Shown: piece after piece, positions 28,198 to 36,487 of the stretch
Layout of the letters: each line of letters begins with the position of its first letter
Numbering within the stretch: position 1 is the stretch's first letter
NCBI GenBank assembly: GCA_013360575.1
Contig: JABWBG010000004.1
Coordinates: 1 to 38,966, forward strand
DNA: 38,966 nt
From: Caldilineales bacterium
GTDB taxonomy: Bacteria > Chloroflexota > Anaerolineae > J102
Reading direction: 5' to 3'
Notes under the pieces: model-generated
The model's database searches: none
What the model was told of the DNA's origin: nothing
Seen by the model: the letters and a program-made list of their open reading frames with translations, nothing else
Translations under genes and position numbers: made by a program

Positions 28198-28575
28198 GTG
28201 AAAAAATCTATGCTTGTCTATCTTTTCATCGCCGGCACCATTCTCTTCACCGTCCTGGGCCAATTATCGCTCAAGGCCGGCATGATCGAGGTCGGCGCCG
28301 TTCCCCCTGATCCGAAGGCCCTGTCCGCATTCTTGTGGGCGGCGTTCACCAACTGGAAAGTTGTGTTTGGGTTGGCGTCTGCGGTCATCGCCGCGGTTTT
28401 GTGGATGGGCGCCGTCTCGCGCAGCGATATCAGCTTTGCCTACCCCTTCATGGCCCTGGCGATTGTCCTCGTCCTCGCCCTCTCCGGCGTCTTTTTTGCC
28501 GAGCAGGTCTCGTTAGGCCGCTGGGCGGGGGTGGCCATCGTCTGTCTGGGCTTGATCATCACCGCGCGCGCCTGA
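28198..28575 (+). CDS. Small 4-TM EamA/SMR-type transporter (ArnE/ArnF-like flippase subunit)
   Basis: GTG start; four hydrophobic segments, FAYPFMALAIVLVLALSGVFFAEQVSLGRWAGVAIVCLGLIITARA. Confidence 0.8.
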   Translation: MKKSMLVYLFIAGTILFTVLGQLSLKAGMIEVGAVPPDPKALSAFLWAAFTNWKVVFGLASAVIAAVLWMGAVSRSDISFAYPFMALAIVLVLALSGVFFAEQVSLGRWAGVAIVCLGLIITARA

Positions 28576-28669
28576 ACCGCAGTTAGCTGGCTTCGCTCCA
28601 AAATGCGGTCTTGAGAAATGGGGAAAAGAGTTCCTTGATAACAGTATCACTTTCTGATATTATTACATC

Positions 28670-28924
28670 GTGGACAGCAAACACCGCAAAACTCTGGAAG
28701 CTATTTTCGAAAAGCCCGAGCGAGCCAATATCGCCTGGCAAGATGTCGAAGCCCTGTTCATCGCTTTAGGCGCTGAAATCTCAGAAGGTAGCGGCTCACG
28801 CGTGCGGGTTGCCCTAAAAGGCGTTCGCGCTGTATTTCACCGTCCCCATCCGCACAAGGAAACAAACAAAGGCGCAGTCAAATCTGTCCGCAGGTTTCTG
28901 GAAGCGGCAGGAGTTAAGCCATGA
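28670..28924 (+). CDS. hicA: HicA-family toxin (mRNA interferase)
   Basis: EGSGSRVRVALKGVRAVFHRPHPHKETNKGAVKSVRRFLEAAGVKP; immediately followed by HicB. Confidence 0.88.
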   Translation: MDSKHRKTLEAIFEKPERANIAWQDVEALFIALGAEISEGSGSRVRVALKGVRAVFHRPHPHKETNKGAVKSVRRFLEAAGVKP

Positions 28925-29250
28925 TGGAATATAAAGGCTATATCGGTAAAATTACAATTGATGATAAAGCGAGCATTTTGTACGGCGAAGTTATTAATGT
29001 CCGTGATGTGATTACTTTTGAAGGTACAACCGTTGCCGAAATTCAACAGGCATTTCGAGAATCGGTGGATGATTATCTTGATTTTTGCGCACAACGAGGA
29101 GAATCGCCAGAAAAACCGTTTTCTGGTAAATTCGTTGTGCGTTTGCCCGTCGAATTGCATCGAAGAGCCTATATTCAGGCAAAGTTGAGGAATAAAAGCC
29201 TGAACAATTGGATCACAGAAGTTTTGCAAAGCGCGCTGCAAAATCAATGA
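28921..29250 (+). CDS. hicB: HicB-family antitoxin
   Basis: YKGYIGKITIDDKASILYGEVINVRDVITFEG...ESVDDYLDFCAQRGESPEKPFSGKFVVRLPVELH...LNNWITEVLQ; overlaps hicA stop. Confidence 0.9.
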   Translation: MMEYKGYIGKITIDDKASILYGEVINVRDVITFEGTTVAEIQQAFRESVDDYLDFCAQRGESPEKPFSGKFVVRLPVELHRRAYIQAKLRNKSLNNWITEVLQSALQNQ

Positions 29251-29342
29251 AGTCTTTTTTGTCCATGATTTTGTTGCGCCTTTGCATGAGCCGATTTTGC
29301 AGCAATGTGAACCCTTACGTTGCGTTTTCGATTTAGCTCTTC

Positions 29343-31052
29343 ATGCTCCAAAATCTGAAACGATCGGCAGCGCAACTTCTGCATCACTGGCGCCGGCAAC
29401 CGCAAAAACCCCTTCTTCCCGCCACCGATTGGCGTCAACTTCTCGCCGCCGATTGGGATGCCTGGGAAGCCGCGCGGGCCGCCGCGATGGGGGGCCCCAA
29501 AGTCCTGCTGGCCACCAGCCTGGGCGGCCACGATGGCGTCACGCCCGTGGAAAGCCTGCTGGCCGTGGCCCTGACCCTGCGCGGGGCCGAGGTGCACCTG
29601 CTCTTGTGCGACGCCTTCCTGCCCGCCTGCATGTTGGCCACCCTGCGCAAGCCCGAACACCATGCCCGCTTCGTGACAGAGGGGCCGCAGTCCCATCTGT
29701 GCGCCCGCTGCTGGGGCCAAGGCCGGGCGATCTTCGAACCGCTGGGGCTTCCCCTCCATCGTTACAGCGATCTGGTCAGCGCCGCCGCACAGGATGAGGC
29801 CAGGGGGATAGCCGAATCTATCGCCATCGCCGATATCCCCGCCTTCCGGCTCGATCATCTGGCCGTGGGCGAGCATGCCCTGGCCGGGGCATTGCGCTAT
29901 TTCGCCCGCGGCGATCTGCGCACAGAACCGGAGGGCGAAGCTATCCTGCGGCGCTATCTCCAGGCCGCTCTCCTCGCCACACGGGCCGCGCAGCGTCTGT
30001 TCGATCAACACGATTTCACCGCCGCTTGCTTTCACCACGGCATTTATGTCCCCCAGGGCCTGATCGGTGAGACGGCGAGGCAGCAGGGCGTGCGCGTGAT
30101 CAACTGGAACACGGCCTATCGCAAGCACTGTTTCATCTTCAGCCACGGCGATACCTACCATCATACCCTGATGACCGAGCCGACCTCGGTTTGGCAAGAT
30201 CTGCCGTGGACGCCGGAAATGGAGCGGCAGACGATGGACTACCTGGTCAGCCGTTGGTATGGCACGAACGACTGGGTGTGGTTCCACGAGCATCCGCAGG
30301 AAGATCTGGGCGAAATCGTAGCCGAGTTGGGGGTGGACCTGAGCAAACCGGTCATCGGCCTGCTCACCAACGTCATGTGGGATGCGCAACTGCACTACCC
30401 GGCCAACGCCTTTCCCAACATGTTGGATTGGGTGCTGCGCACCATCGCCTTTTTCGCCGATCGGCCCGACCTGCAACTCGTCATCCGCATTCACCCCGCC
30501 GAAATCCGCGGCACCGTGCCCTCGCGCCAGAAGATCGCCGACGAGATCGCCCGCGCTTTCCCCGACCTGCCCGCCAACGTCTTCGTCATCCCCCCCGAAA
30601 GCCAGATCAGCACCTATGCCGTCATGCTCAAATGCGACACCGTGATCATCTACGGCACCAAAACCGGCGTGGAACTGACCAGCTTTGGCATCCCCGTCAT
30701 CGTCGCCGGCGAGGCCTGGATCCGCAACAAAGGCGTGACGATGGACGCGCCCAACGCCGAAACCTATTTCCAGATGCTCGATCGCCTGCCCCTGCAAAGC
30801 CGCCTGGATGAGGCGACGACGCAACGCGCCCGCAAATACGCCTATCATTTCTTCTTCCGGCGCATGATCCCGGTGTCGGCGATGGAGCCTCTTGCTGGCT
30901 GGCCGCCGCTGCGTGTGAATCTGACTTCCCTTGCTGCCTTGCAACCTGGCGCTGATCCCGGCCTGGATCGGATCTGCGATGGCATCCTCACAGGCGCTGC
31001 CTTTGTCTATCCCGCCGAGCAGATCGCGCAGGCCGGGCCGGAGGGCCTGTGA
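29343..31052 (+). CDS. Capsule polysaccharide biosynthesis-like glycosyltransferase (KpsS/PF05159-like or GT-B)
   Basis: GT-B-like architecture; PDLQLVIRIHPAEIRG; LKCDTVIIYGTKTGVELTSFGIPVIVAGEAWIRNKG. Confidence 0.7.
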   Translation: MLQNLKRSAAQLLHHWRRQPQKPLLPATDWRQLLAADWDAWEAARAAAMGGPKVLLATSLGGHDGVTPVESLLAVALTLRGAEVHLLLCDAFLPACMLATLRKPEHHARFVTEGPQSHLCARCWGQGRAIFEPLGLPLHRYSDLVSAAAQDEARGIAESIAIADIPAFRLDHLAVGEHALAGALRYFARGDLRTEPEGEAILRRYLQAALLATRAAQRLFDQHDFTAACFHHGIYVPQGLIGETARQQGVRVINWNTAYRKHCFIFSHGDTYHHTLMTEPTSVWQDLPWTPEMERQTMDYLVSRWYGTNDWVWFHEHPQEDLGEIVAELGVDLSKPVIGLLTNVMWDAQLHYPANAFPNMLDWVLRTIAFFADRPDLQLVIRIHPAEIRGTVPSRQKIADEIARAFPDLPANVFVIPPESQISTYAVMLKCDTVIIYGTKTGVELTSFGIPVIVAGEAWIRNKGVTMDAPNAETYFQMLDRLPLQSRLDEATTQRARKYAYHFFFRRMIPVSAMEPLAGWPPLRVNLTSLAALQPGADPGLDRICDGILTGAAFVYPAEQIAQAGPEGL

Positions 31053-32191
31053 TGCGCCTGGTCGTCGATGGCGAGATCTTCACCCGCCAGACCAAGGGCG
31101 GCATCTCCCGCATCTTTATCGAGACATTGCCGCGGCTGTGCGACGCCGATCCCGGCCTGACCGCGGTCATCCTCACCGATGGCGCGCTGCGGCAGCCCTT
31201 GCCCAGGCATGCGCAGATCCTGCACCGGGCGATCCCACGCTACGAATGGTGGCTCAGGCCCGGCCGCCTGTTTCGCCCGGCCGCGATGGCGCTCAAACAG
31301 CGGGCGCGGGTGCGCCTGGCCGGCCCTGCCGCCGGGGCTGTGTGGCAGGCTTCCTATTACAGCACGCCCCCGGCGGCCTGGCAGGGCCTTTTTGCCGTGA
31401 TCTTTCATGATTTGATGGAAGAGCGCTATGCCGAGATGTTCGTTCAGCCGCGCCATGAACTGGTGCGCCGCCGCAAACGCGCCTGCGCCTTGCAGGCCGA
31501 CATCGTGATCTGCAATTCGCCCACCACGCAGCAGGATGTCTGCGCGTTCTACGGCCTGCCCCTGGCCAAGACACGGTTGATCACCCTGGCCCCCGGCTCT
31601 CACTTTCGCGTGTTGGCAAAAGAGGAGAGGATCCCAACCCTGGCGCCCCCCCGCCCCTATCTGTTGTATGTGGGCGAACGCTCGGCTTACAAGAATTTTG
31701 CCCTGCTGCTGACAGCCTACGCCGCCTGGCCGGGCCGGGCGGACCTCGATCTGGCTGTGGTGGGACGACCTTGGGATGCCGCAGAGTGGGCGCGCGTGCA
31801 GGCGCTGGGCCTGGCCGACCAGGTGCGCCACTATGCCTTTGCCGATGACGCCGCCCTCTGCCAGCTTTACAACGCCGCGGCCGCCTTCGTCTATCCCTCC
31901 CTTTTCGAGGGGTTCGGCCTCCCCCCGCTGGAGGCGATGGCCTGCGGTTGTCCCGTCGTCGCTTCGGATATCCCCACCACCCGCGGTGTGGCGGGCGATC
32001 ATCCCTTCTATTTCGCCGCGCAGGACGCCGCCGACTTGCGGCGAGCCTTGGACGCCGCGCTCGCCCAGGGCCGCGAGCAACTGCGGCAGGACGCGGCGCA
32101 GCAACACGCCGCCTCCTATTCCTGGCAGACCACGGCGCGTCAACTCAGCGCCATCTATCACGAGCTTGTGGGAGAGCCTTCGACGGCATGA
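31049..32191 (+). CDS. GT4-family glycosyltransferase
   Basis: YLLYVGERSAYKNFALLLTAY; AAAFVYPSLFEGFGLPPLEAMACGCPVVASD. Confidence 0.9.
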   Translation: MMRLVVDGEIFTRQTKGGISRIFIETLPRLCDADPGLTAVILTDGALRQPLPRHAQILHRAIPRYEWWLRPGRLFRPAAMALKQRARVRLAGPAAGAVWQASYYSTPPAAWQGLFAVIFHDLMEERYAEMFVQPRHELVRRRKRACALQADIVICNSPTTQQDVCAFYGLPLAKTRLITLAPGSHFRVLAKEERIPTLAPPRPYLLYVGERSAYKNFALLLTAYAAWPGRADLDLAVVGRPWDAAEWARVQALGLADQVRHYAFADDAALCQLYNAAAAFVYPSLFEGFGLPPLEAMACGCPVVASDIPTTRGVAGDHPFYFAAQDAADLRRALDAALAQGREQLRQDAAQQHAASYSWQTTARQLSAIYHELVGEPSTA

Positions 32192-33009
32192 ATACCTCGT
32201 CCGAACGCCCCGCCATCATCTTCCTGCACATCCCCAAATCGGGCGGCACCACGATGCACACCATCATCGAACGCCAGTACCCGCCCGACCGCATCTTCAC
32301 CATCGACGGCCAGCGCGTGCCGCAGTCGATCGCCGAATTCAAGGCCTTGCCCGCAGCCACGCGGGCGCGCTTGCAGGTGCTGAAGGGACACATGGCTTTT
32401 GGCTTGCACGCCTGGCTGCCGCAACCGGCCACCTATTTCACCCTGCTGCGACACCCGGTCGAACGGGCGATTTCCCATTACTATCACATCCTGCGCAGCC
32501 CGCATCACACCCATCACGCCGCGGTGGCAGGCGGGAAGATGGATTTGCAGGCCTTCGTCGAGGCCGGCGTCTCCCGCATTGTGGACAATGGCCAGGTGCG
32601 GGCGCTGGCCGCGGCGGAGGAAACGCCTTACGGGCAATGCACCGCCGCCATGCTGGCCCAGGCCGAAGCCAACATCGCTGCCGCTTTCGACCTCGTGGGC
32701 CTGACCGAACGGTTCGATGAGACCCTGGTGCTGCTCAAACAGCGCTACGGCTGGCGGATTGGCGCGTATCGTCGCCAGAACATCGGCGCCAACCGCCCCC
32801 CCTCCGCCGACGTGCCGCCCGCGGCCTGGCGTCTGCTGGAGGAGTTGAATCAGTTCGACATACAACTGTACGAACAGGCTGCGGCCCGTCTCGATCAAGC
32901 TGTGGCGCGGGGCGGCGCCCGTTTTGCCGTGGACGTGCGGCGCCTGCAATGGCGCAACGCCCTGCGCAGCCGCTACCGGCAGCTTGCCCTGCGCCTGCGC
33001 AGCATCTGA
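32188..33009 (+). CDS. PAPS-dependent sulfotransferase (Sulfotransfer_2-like)
   Basis: ATGA overlap; IIFLHIPKSGGTTMHTIIERQY; FTLLRHPVERAISHYYHILRSPHHTHH, close paralog of the 21651 gene. Confidence 0.87.
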   Translation: MNTSSERPAIIFLHIPKSGGTTMHTIIERQYPPDRIFTIDGQRVPQSIAEFKALPAATRARLQVLKGHMAFGLHAWLPQPATYFTLLRHPVERAISHYYHILRSPHHTHHAAVAGGKMDLQAFVEAGVSRIVDNGQVRALAAAEETPYGQCTAAMLAQAEANIAAAFDLVGLTERFDETLVLLKQRYGWRIGAYRRQNIGANRPPSADVPPAAWRLLEELNQFDIQLYEQAAARLDQAVARGGARFAVDVRRLQWRNALRSRYRQLALRLRSI

Positions 33010-33011
33010 CC

Positions 33012-33044
33012 GGGCAGAATCTCTGCCCAGGCAAGCCTTTGCCT
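33012..33044 (+). other. Two tandem short hairpins in the intergenic region
   Basis: gggcaga-atc-tctgccc (33012-33028) then aggcaa-gcct-ttgcct (33029-33044). Confidence 0.6.
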
Positions 33045-33126
33045 GTATGCAATTCCAGGTCGTCCCCCGCGTGCGTGTTTTTTTGCTGATGACCGGTAAA
33101 TTTCTGATCTCAAGGAGATGCTTTTG

Positions 33127-34131
33127 ATGTCCCAGCCAACCAAAGTGCTCATCACCGGCGCCGGTGGATTCATCGGCGGCCACATGACGGCGGCGCTGCT
33201 ACAACAGGGATACCAGGTACGCGCCGTCGATATCAAACCGCAGTGGCAATGGTATCAACGTTTTGCCGCGGCCGAGAATCTCACCCTCGATCTGCGCGAG
33301 AAAGCCAACTGCTATCAGGCAGCCAATGGCTGTGAGTGGATTTATAATTTTGCTGCCGATATGGGGGGGATGGGATTTATCGAGAACAATAAAGCTTTAT
33401 GCATGTTATCTGTGCTTATCAATACGCATATGCTGGTTGCCGCCCGCGATTGCGGCGCTACACGCTTTTTCTTTTCATCCTCCGCCTGTGTTTATCCGGG
33501 CTACAAGCAACAGGCCACCGAAAATCCCGGCCTGCAGGAAGAGGATGCGTATCCCGCAGACCCGGAAGATGGCTATGGCTGGGAAAAGCTATTCAGCGAA
33601 CGGATGTGCCGCCATTTTCGGGAAGATTTTGGCCTGGAAACGCGTGTAGCGCGCTTTCACAACGTCTATGGCCCGCACGGCACGTTCGATGGCGGGCGTG
33701 AAAAAGCCCCGGCGGCCATCTGCCGCAAAATCATTGCGGCCAAACTCTCCGGCGCCGATGCGATCGAGATCTGGGGGGATGGCTTGCAGACGCGCAGCTT
33801 CATGTACATCGACGATTGTTTGTACGGTGCCCAAGCCATCATGCAAAGCGAGATCCGCCAGCCGATCAACCTGGGCAGCGCCGAGATGGTCTCGATCAAC
33901 CAACTCGTGGACATCGTGGAGGAGATTGCCGGCGTGCGTTTGCGGCGGCGCTACATCCTCGACGCGCCCAAAGGTGTGCGCGGGCGCAGCAGCGACAACG
34001 CCTTAATCCGCGAGCTTTTGGGGTGGGAGCCGGCCATCCCCCTGCACCAGGGCATGGAGAAAACCTACGCCTGGATTTACGAACAGATGATCAGCGGCGG
34101 CGGCAAAGATGCGGTTGTCAACCACTATTGA
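33127..34131 (+). CDS. NAD-dependent sugar epimerase, GDP-mannose 3,5-epimerase (GME)-like
   Basis: AAGGAG RBS at 33111; VLITGAGGFIGGHM; AADMGGMGFIENN; RFHNVYGPHGTFDGGREKAPAAICRK; IEIWGDGLQTRSFMYIDDC; strong match to plant GME motifs as remembered. Confidence 0.85.
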   Translation: MSQPTKVLITGAGGFIGGHMTAALLQQGYQVRAVDIKPQWQWYQRFAAAENLTLDLREKANCYQAANGCEWIYNFAADMGGMGFIENNKALCMLSVLINTHMLVAARDCGATRFFFSSSACVYPGYKQQATENPGLQEEDAYPADPEDGYGWEKLFSERMCRHFREDFGLETRVARFHNVYGPHGTFDGGREKAPAAICRKIIAAKLSGADAIEIWGDGLQTRSFMYIDDCLYGAQAIMQSEIRQPINLGSAEMVSINQLVDIVEEIAGVRLRRRYILDAPKGVRGRSSDNALIRELLGWEPAIPLHQGMEKTYAWIYEQMISGGGKDAVVNHY

Positions 34132-34158
34132 TCTGTCCCAAAGGAGAACCCCGGCGAA

Positions 34159-35142
34159 ATGACTGCCCCCGAATTCAGCACCCTGCCCTCCCCCCCGCCA
34201 AACAAATCTGGCTGGCCGTGGACCGAGGATGGCGCCCTCGCTGCCCAGCGTTCCCGCCTGAACGCCTGGCCCAAATTCAGCATCATCACCCCCTCCTTCA
34301 ATCGCGCCGATTTCCTGGAAAAAACCATCCGTTCGGTCTTGTTACAGCACTATCCCAACCTGGAATATGTGATCATCGATGGCGGCTCTAAAGACGGCAC
34401 CCTCGATATCATCGACAAATACGCCGATTTCATCACCTATTGGGTGAGCGAGCCGGACAAAAACCAGGCCGACGCCTTGAACAAGGGCCTGCAGCGCTGC
34501 ACCGGCGATATCATCGCCTTCATCAACAGCGACGACTTCTACTTGCCCGGCGCGCTGCGGCGTGTGGCCCAGTTGCTGGCCGCGCATCCCGAAGCGGGCT
34601 GGATCAGCGGCGTCATCCGCTACGAAGATGGCGACGGCCGCTTCCTGCACACCCGGCACATTCCCCCCCTGCCCGCGCACCGCGCGGATTGGATCGACCG
34701 TTGGCCCACGTACCAACCGGCCTGTTTTTGGCGCAGCGAGTGTTTCCGGCGTGTGGGCGAGTTCCGGGTCGACTTGCCCTACACCTTCGACACCGAATTT
34801 ACCATCCGCCTGCCCTTCCATCAGCTGCTGCCCCTCTCGGTGGCCGAGCCTTTCTCGGTGCGCGTCCTGCACGGCGATACCAAACAGCAGTCAAATCCTG
34901 AGATCTACCCGCGCGAGGCGCAGATCTATTACCCTGATTTCGCTCGCTTCCTCACCTCCGAGGAGATGCCCCCCTTTTTCTGGCGGCAGATGTACCGCGC
35001 CTATGGCAAACTGCGCCGCGCCCGCGGGCGCCAGGCCTATCTGTACGTGGCCGCGCAGGCAGTCCGCCATCCCTTCTGGTTTGCGCGGGGATGGCGCTGG
35101 TGGTCGGAAGACAAAGCCAGACGGCAGGCCCCTGCTCTATGA
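34159..35142 (+). CDS. GT2-family glycosyltransferase
   Basis: FSIITPSFNRADFLEKTIRSVLLQHYPNLEYVIIDGGSKDGTLDII; GDIIAFINSDDFYLPGAL. Confidence 0.92.
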   Translation: MTAPEFSTLPSPPPNKSGWPWTEDGALAAQRSRLNAWPKFSIITPSFNRADFLEKTIRSVLLQHYPNLEYVIIDGGSKDGTLDIIDKYADFITYWVSEPDKNQADALNKGLQRCTGDIIAFINSDDFYLPGALRRVAQLLAAHPEAGWISGVIRYEDGDGRFLHTRHIPPLPAHRADWIDRWPTYQPACFWRSECFRRVGEFRVDLPYTFDTEFTIRLPFHQLLPLSVAEPFSVRVLHGDTKQQSNPEIYPREAQIYYPDFARFLTSEEMPPFFWRQMYRAYGKLRRARGRQAYLYVAAQAVRHPFWFARGWRWWSEDKARRQAPAL

Positions 35143-36317
35143 GCTATCGCATCCAGATCGTCACCACCCTGCCCGGGCCGTTTCTGCAGCAGTTCTATGA
35201 CGCCCAGCCCGCGCTGGCGGCGCAGCCCTATGCAGAGCAGTTGCAGGCCTTGCTGGTCGAGAGCGTGGGCTGGAGCGACGCCTACGCCCTCAACTTCCGG
35301 GCGTGGGGCCACGAAGCCGAAACCTTGATCGTCAACGCCGCGCCGCTGCAGCGGCAGTGGGCGAAAGAGCATGGGCTGGGCGATGCCATACGGCAATTGC
35401 GCCTGCTGGAGGCCGTCGATCGCATGGGCCAGATCACCCGCCCGCTGCGGGGCACGAGTCAGGTGCACCGCAAACGCCTGCAAGCCGAGATCTTTCTGCA
35501 GCAGGTGAAACGTTATCGGCCCGACATCCTGTTCGTGCAACTACAGACGCCCCTGTCCGGGGCGGTGCTGAAAGCGGCGCGGCAGCATTGCCGGGTCGTC
35601 ATCGCCCAACTGGCCAGCCGATTCCCCGCGTACAGCGATCTTTTTGATATTTTCGATCTGATCATTACGGCTTTTCCGCATTATGAACGCTTTTTCAACG
35701 ATTGCGGCTTACGCAGCGTTTATCTGCCTTTGGCTTTCGAGCCGATCTTTCTGCAGCGAGTGCGGGCGCGATACGGCGCCGACGCTCAGACTGCTTTCGA
35801 CGCCGTATTCATCGGCTCCATCTCCACACAGCATCGCCAGCGCCTGCACTGGCTGAACGCGCTGGCCGATTCTGACCTCGTCGACATCTGGCTGTCCTTC
35901 GATGGCCCTGTCGATCCGTCCGGGCTGAGCGAGTCGCTGCGCCGCTGTCTGCGCCCGCCGGTCTACGGCCTGGAGATGTACGACATCTATCGCCGCGCCC
36001 GCATCGCCTTGAACAGCCATCCAGAGATCTCCGGCCCCTACGCCGCCATCATGCGCATGTACGAGATCACAGGCAGCGGCGCGCTCCTGCTCACGGACGA
36101 AAGGCAGGACATCGCCGATCTTTTTATCCCTGGGCAAGAGATCGTTACTTATTCTCACATAACCGATTGTTTGGATAAACTTAAATATTTCATCGATCAT
36201 GAACAGGAACGGGCGAAAATCGCTAAAAATGGCCAGGAAAAAACTCTTTCTGCCCATCGCTATGCTCAACGCGCCGCTTTCATCCTGGAGCAGATGCAGA
36301 AGCTGTGTAATTGTTGA
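35139..36317 (+). CDS. CgeB/DUF3880-like glycosyltransferase
   Basis: FDAVFIGSISTQHRQRLHWLNAL; MYDIYRRARIALNSHPEISGPYAAIMRMYEITGSGALLLTDERQDIADLFIPGQEIVTY. Confidence 0.8.
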   Translation: MSYRIQIVTTLPGPFLQQFYDAQPALAAQPYAEQLQALLVESVGWSDAYALNFRAWGHEAETLIVNAAPLQRQWAKEHGLGDAIRQLRLLEAVDRMGQITRPLRGTSQVHRKRLQAEIFLQQVKRYRPDILFVQLQTPLSGAVLKAARQHCRVVIAQLASRFPAYSDLFDIFDLIITAFPHYERFFNDCGLRSVYLPLAFEPIFLQRVRARYGADAQTAFDAVFIGSISTQHRQRLHWLNALADSDLVDIWLSFDGPVDPSGLSESLRRCLRPPVYGLEMYDIYRRARIALNSHPEISGPYAAIMRMYEITGSGALLLTDERQDIADLFIPGQEIVTYSHITDCLDKLKYFIDHEQERAKIAKNGQEKTLSAHRYAQRAAFILEQMQKLCNC

Positions 36318-36377
36318 GGCCTGCCGGCGCAAGAGCTGCTGCTTATTTCTTAGCCACGAATTTCATGAATTGACGCC

Positions 36378-36413
36378 AAACCCTAAAGGTTTTAGAAACC
36401 TTTAGGGTTTTTT
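36378..36413 (+). terminator. Rho-independent terminator-like hairpin (near-symmetric, may work on both strands)
   Basis: Perfect 15-bp stem aaaccctaaaggttt / aaacctttagggttt, loop tag, then ttt. Confidence 0.85.
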
Positions 36414-36487
36414 CAGCGGATTATTGAACACATACCAATACTTTCATCTTTAATCCTTAATCTTTAATCATCAACTTCCAAAATTAA

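Noticed and set aside
29244-30944. 566-aa minus-strand ORF
   Set aside because: Antisense shadow of the KpsS-like gene; composition follows the complement of its codons.
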